From the NCBI GenBank assembly GCA_964343305.1, contig CAYFJO010000506.1:1-7566 (forward strand): a stretch of 7,566 nt of DNA, read 5' to 3'. A program made the translations under genes and the position numbers. Each line of letters opens with the position of its first letter. Positions within the stretch are counted from its first letter, which is position 1. The DNA comes from CAYFJO01 sp964343305. GTDB lineage: Bacteria > Planctomycetota > Planctomycetia > Pirellulales > Pirellulaceae. Shown in pieces: positions 5,742-7,566 of this stretch. The notes under the pieces were generated by a model. It did no database searches, had not been told where the DNA came from, and was given only the letters and a program-made list of their open reading frames with translations.

Positions 5742-7097
5742 TTACGAACTTTGCAGTTCTTTGACCATGGTTTGAAACTTGACGTTGCCGTCCGTGTCTC
5801 GACCGTAATTGTCGTCGATCTTCGCTCCGTCGTACTTGTCGAGTTTGCCCTCCAAACGCAACGTGTGCAACGGTGTCCCCTCAATTTCGGCCGTGCCGGA
5901 CTCCTGAGAGCTGTCCAACTGCAACGATTTCATATAGCGCTTAGTTTCGAGCATTTGTTCCGGCGTTTCGCCAGGCAGCCCGTATGTGAATGTTCCATGC
6001 ACGGACATGTTGACCCGCTTGATCTCCTTGACAACGTCGCGGCAATATTCCAGATCGAGATGTTTATTAACGATCTTGTCAACGACAAACTGGCTGCCGC
6101 TTTCGAATCCAAGCTTGACGCCGTAACAACCGGCATCCTTCATCATTTCCCACGTTTCAAGTTTGTTCGTATCGGCCCGACACATCGCCGACCAGGGAAT
6201 GTTCAACCGCGACATGACTTCGCACATTTTCACCACGTGGCTGTTGCCCAAGTTAAACGTGTCATCGTCGAAGTAGATCGATTTGAATTTGTACTTATCG
6301 ATGATCTCAGTCAAAAAACCTTCCATGTATTCCGGCGAATAGTGTCGAACAGTACGAGCTGTTTCGCCATCGGGATCGTTGCCGGTCATCGTCGCCGGCC
6401 AAACGCAAAAAATGCACTTGAACGGACAACCACGGCTCGACCAGACATGAGCGTGCGGGTACTTGTGACCGATCGGGTTCGGGTCGAAATACTTGTGAGC
6501 GATCAAATTGTCGTAGTAAGGATGCGGTGAATCGTTCATCTCGGCCTTGGTCAAGAGATTGTGCTCCAGCACTCCTTCAACACCGTTGACAACGCTGACC
6601 GCGCCTTTCTCATACTCGCCCTTGATACAGGCAATAACGGGATCTTTTTCGAGGATTTCTTCGGATTGAGTCGTCGTGATCGGTCCAGTAACACAAATCT
6701 TGGCGTCCGGAACGCGGCGGTGCATTTCGCGGAGAATATCGCGGTCATGATCCCAACTGGGCGTAGCACTCTCGATGAAAATCAAATCAGGCTTAAGCCC
6801 TTCGACGTATTTGTAGTAGCTCTCGTATGTCTCGCGCATGGCGATCGAGTCGCGGAAGAAAACCTCAGCACCGGTCTCCTTTTCAACGAAAGTCGCCGCG
6901 TAGCCCATGAAGAAAGGGTATGGCGTATAGTCACGAAAGATCCGTCGACCCGGCCAGGAAAACGAATCGTAGGTGAACGGCCAACGCGACCCCCCGCGGA
7001 CGCCCGCTCGCCATCGCATATACAGCCAGCCTCGGCCGTACCAGGTCCTATTAGCCCGGCCGCTCCACCAAGGGGGATTCGCGAACAAGACCTTCAT
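5742..7097 (-). CDS. Radical SAM protein with degenerate B12-binding-type N-terminal domain
   Basis: A 451-residue protein of the class usually called B12-binding domain-containing radical SAM. Cys224, Cys228 and Cys231 form the CxxxCxxC motif for the 4Fe-4S cluster that cleaves AdoMet. Later barrel motifs are YFDDDTF (275-281), GFESGSQ (330-336) and TYGLPGET (371-378). The N-terminal region (about 1-170) has the Rossmann-like layout of cobalamin-binding domains, including PYPFFMGYAAT (59-69) and the GEYE turn near 160, but DSIAMR replaces the DxHxxG lower-ligand motif, so cobalamin binding in the usual base-off form is doubtful. Residues 10-52 are packed with Trp and Arg. I start at the ATG at 7097, preceded by GGATAAGAAA; TTG codons at 7100 and 7112 are alternatives. 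As first gene of the tight run with sugar-modifying genes, it may methylate, epimerise or rearrange a sugar or the final product; the reaction is unknown. Confidence 0.9.
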   Translation of the reverse strand: MKVLFANPPWWSGRANRTWYGRGWLYMRWRAGVRGGSRWPFTYDSFSWPGRRIFRDYTPYPFFMGYAATFVEKETGAEVFFRDSIAMRETYESYYKYVEGLKPDLIFIESATPSWDHDRDILREMHRRVPDAKICVTGPITTTQSEEILEKDPVIACIKGEYEKGAVSVVNGVEGVLEHNLLTKAEMNDSPHPYYDNLIAHKYFDPNPIGHKYPHAHVWSSRGCPFKCIFCVWPATMTGNDPDGETARTVRHYSPEYMEGFLTEIIDKYKFKSIYFDDDTFNLGNSHVVKMCEVMSRLNIPWSAMCRADTNKLETWEMMKDAGCYGVKLGFESGSQFVVDKIVNKHLDLEYCRDVVKEIKRVNMSVHGTFTYGLPGETPEQMLETKRYMKSLQLDSSQESGTAEIEGTPLHTLRLEGKLDKYDGAKIDDNYGRDTDGNVKFQTMVKELQSS

Positions 7098-7100
7098 CAA

Positions 7101-7110
7101 TTTCTTATCC
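7101..7110 (-). promoter_or_regulatory. Probable ribosome-binding region of the radical SAM gene
   Basis: GGATAAGAAA on the minus strand ends three bases before the ATG at 7097. It is a loose purine-rich match, but no such sequence precedes the alternative TTG at 7112, so it favours the ATG. Confidence 0.4.
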
Positions 7111-7189
7111 AATTGCGGTTTGAATGGGCTGACTAGAGGGGCGGCCTCAGCGGATCAGCCAAAGTGGAGGGAAGATGAATAGGATAAGC

Positions 7190-7216
7190 AATCTAGAGAC
7201 CACTGTCTAGGGTCAA
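7190..7216 (-). promoter_or_regulatory. Weak candidate promoter of the sugar-gene operon
   Basis: On the minus strand, TTGACC (7216-7211) matches five of six -35 consensus bases. After a short 15-base spacer comes TAGATT (7195-7190), which matches four of six -10 bases. This would give a leader of roughly 90 bases before the radical SAM start. The spacer is shorter than the ideal 17, so the call is tentative. Confidence 0.25.
7193..7210. repeat. Inverted repeat between the candidate -35 and -10 boxes
   Basis: CTAGA and TCTAG arms enclose eight bases; a nested alternative pairing (AGAC/GTCT around four bases) shares part of the same stretch. Its position over the spacer of the candidate promoter is where a repressor operator could lie. 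The arms are short, so chance is possible. Confidence 0.3.
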
Positions 7217-7357
7217 AAGCAAGCGACGAGACGCGCACTACACCCACCTAGCAATGAAGGCGTCCAGTGCTGGACCAGAAACTCGGCACATGTCTCGCTA
7301 GCCAGAGTGAACAGAACATGCTTGCGAAGACTCATGACAATTCATCATCCAACGTTG

Positions 7358-7566
7358 TCAATTTGCAGGTGGTTGATAAGGATTGCCGGATTCGACCAAC
7401 GGCTCAGAACTGGTATCCACCGTGTCCGAGTTGGCCAGTTCCGGCTCGTCTGCGTCCGCCTCGATGTCCTTGGGCTTAATCTGTAATAGCGTGGCACCAC
7501 ACAAGATCACCGCCACGGCGAACCAGTGCCAAAGTGTAAACGGATTCCCAAAGACCGCTCCGAGCG
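7358..7566 (-). CDS. C-terminal end of a membrane protein, possibly a DMT/EamA-like transporter
   Basis: The last 68 residues of a protein that begins beyond the right edge. It opens with a block of the form GNPFTLWHW followed by a hydrophobic helix (about residues 11-28, FAVAVILCGATLL), then a positive IKPK stop-transfer sequence. This resembles the final helix of DMT/EamA-family transporters, where a GEPLT-type turn precedes the last helix. A polar, acidic tail of about 35 residues follows (EADADEPE) and ends with ESGNPYQPPAN. Tails with NPY-x-PP are common in planctomycete proteins and support that origin. The reading frame is sound: 68 codons without a stop, correct membrane-protein character, same strand as its neighbours. 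The family call is uncertain because only one helix is visible. If it is an exporter, it could move a product or precursor of the cluster. Confidence 0.7.
   Translation of the reverse strand, partial: LGAVFGNPFTLWHWFAVAVILCGATLLQIKPKDIEADADEPELANSDTVDTSSEPLVESGNPYQPPAN

Larger units (their letters stand above)
7098..7357. other. 260-bp intergenic region before the radical SAM operon
   Basis: No credible coding sequence is present here on either strand. Besides the candidate promoter and its inverted repeat, it contains GTCCAG-TG-CTGGAC (7262-7275), a 14-bp near-perfect palindrome. It also has a 6-bp inverted repeat TGACAA/TTGTCA (7335-7340 and 7355-7360) whose right arm includes the stop codon of the upstream gene. 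Neither has the GC-rich stem plus T-run of an intrinsic terminator. The gap is long enough to separate two transcription units. Confidence 0.6.

Noticed and set aside
5619..6530. A 303-codon open frame on the plus strand
   Set aside because: It is antisense to the radical SAM gene, including its CxxxCxxC cysteines, and to the start of the glycosyltransferase. No domain is recognisable and no ribosome-binding site precedes it.
6561..7136. A 191-codon open frame on the plus strand
   Set aside because: It is antisense to the N-terminal half of the radical SAM gene, with no recognisable domain.
7335..7360. TGACAA/TTGTCA inverted repeat as a terminator for the membrane-protein gene
   Set aside because: The stem has only six pairs, is AT-rich, has a 14-base loop and is not followed by a T-run.
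7267..7479. A 70-codon open frame on the plus strand near the right edge
   Set aside because: It overlaps the minus-strand membrane-protein tail, which has clear hydrophobic helix and tail structure. The plus-strand product has no recognisable feature.
1..7566. CRISPR array, transposon ends, tRNA or rRNA genes
   Set aside because: I saw no regularly spaced direct repeats, transposase-like protein, terminal inverted repeats or RNA-gene sequence on either strand.

Overview
The window looks like part of a bacterial accessory biosynthesis locus, most likely from a planctomycete. That placement is an inference. It rests on moderately GC-rich DNA, a protein tail ending in an NPYQPP-type motif of the kind often seen at the ends of planctomycete proteins, and the gene mix. 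There are no rRNA or tRNA genes to confirm it. Every gene I can support lies on the minus strand, so the locus reads from the right edge to the left edge.

In transcription order: (1) 7566-7358, the last 68 residues of a membrane protein, probably a DMT/EamA-like transporter, cut by the window edge. (2) 7357-7098, a 260-bp non-coding gap with a weak candidate promoter and several short inverted repeats. (3) 7097-5742, a radical SAM protein with a degenerate B12-binding-type N-terminal domain. (4) 5712-4795, a family 2 glycosyltransferase. (5) 4775-4119, a TylF/Methyltransf_24-like methyltransferase. (6) 4100-3033 and (7) 3021-1945, two adjacent nucleotide-sugar epimerase/dehydratases of the extended SDR fold. 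(8) A 148-bp gap with a weak candidate promoter. (9) 1796-1, the first 598 residues of a type I polyketide synthase, with a complete ketosynthase and the start of an acyltransferase domain; it runs off the left edge.

Genes 3 to 7 are separated by only 11 to 29 bases and probably form one operon. Together they look like a pathway that makes or edits an unusual sugar nucleotide (two epimerases, a methyltransferase, a radical SAM enzyme) and transfers the sugar (glycosyltransferase). With the polyketide synthase next in line and a possible exporter upstream, the simplest model is a glycosylated polyketide or lipid, or a decorated surface glycan. No substrate can be read from the sequence.

The points most worth a second look are: the two side-by-side epimerases, of which only one keeps the catalytic tyrosine of the YxxxK dyad (the other has phenylalanine); the radical SAM protein without the DxHxxG cobalamin motif but with a Trp/Arg-rich N-terminus; and the lack of a normal ribosome-binding site before the glycosyltransferase and methyltransferase, whose leaders instead carry an anti-Shine-Dalgarno-like stretch and a short palindrome.
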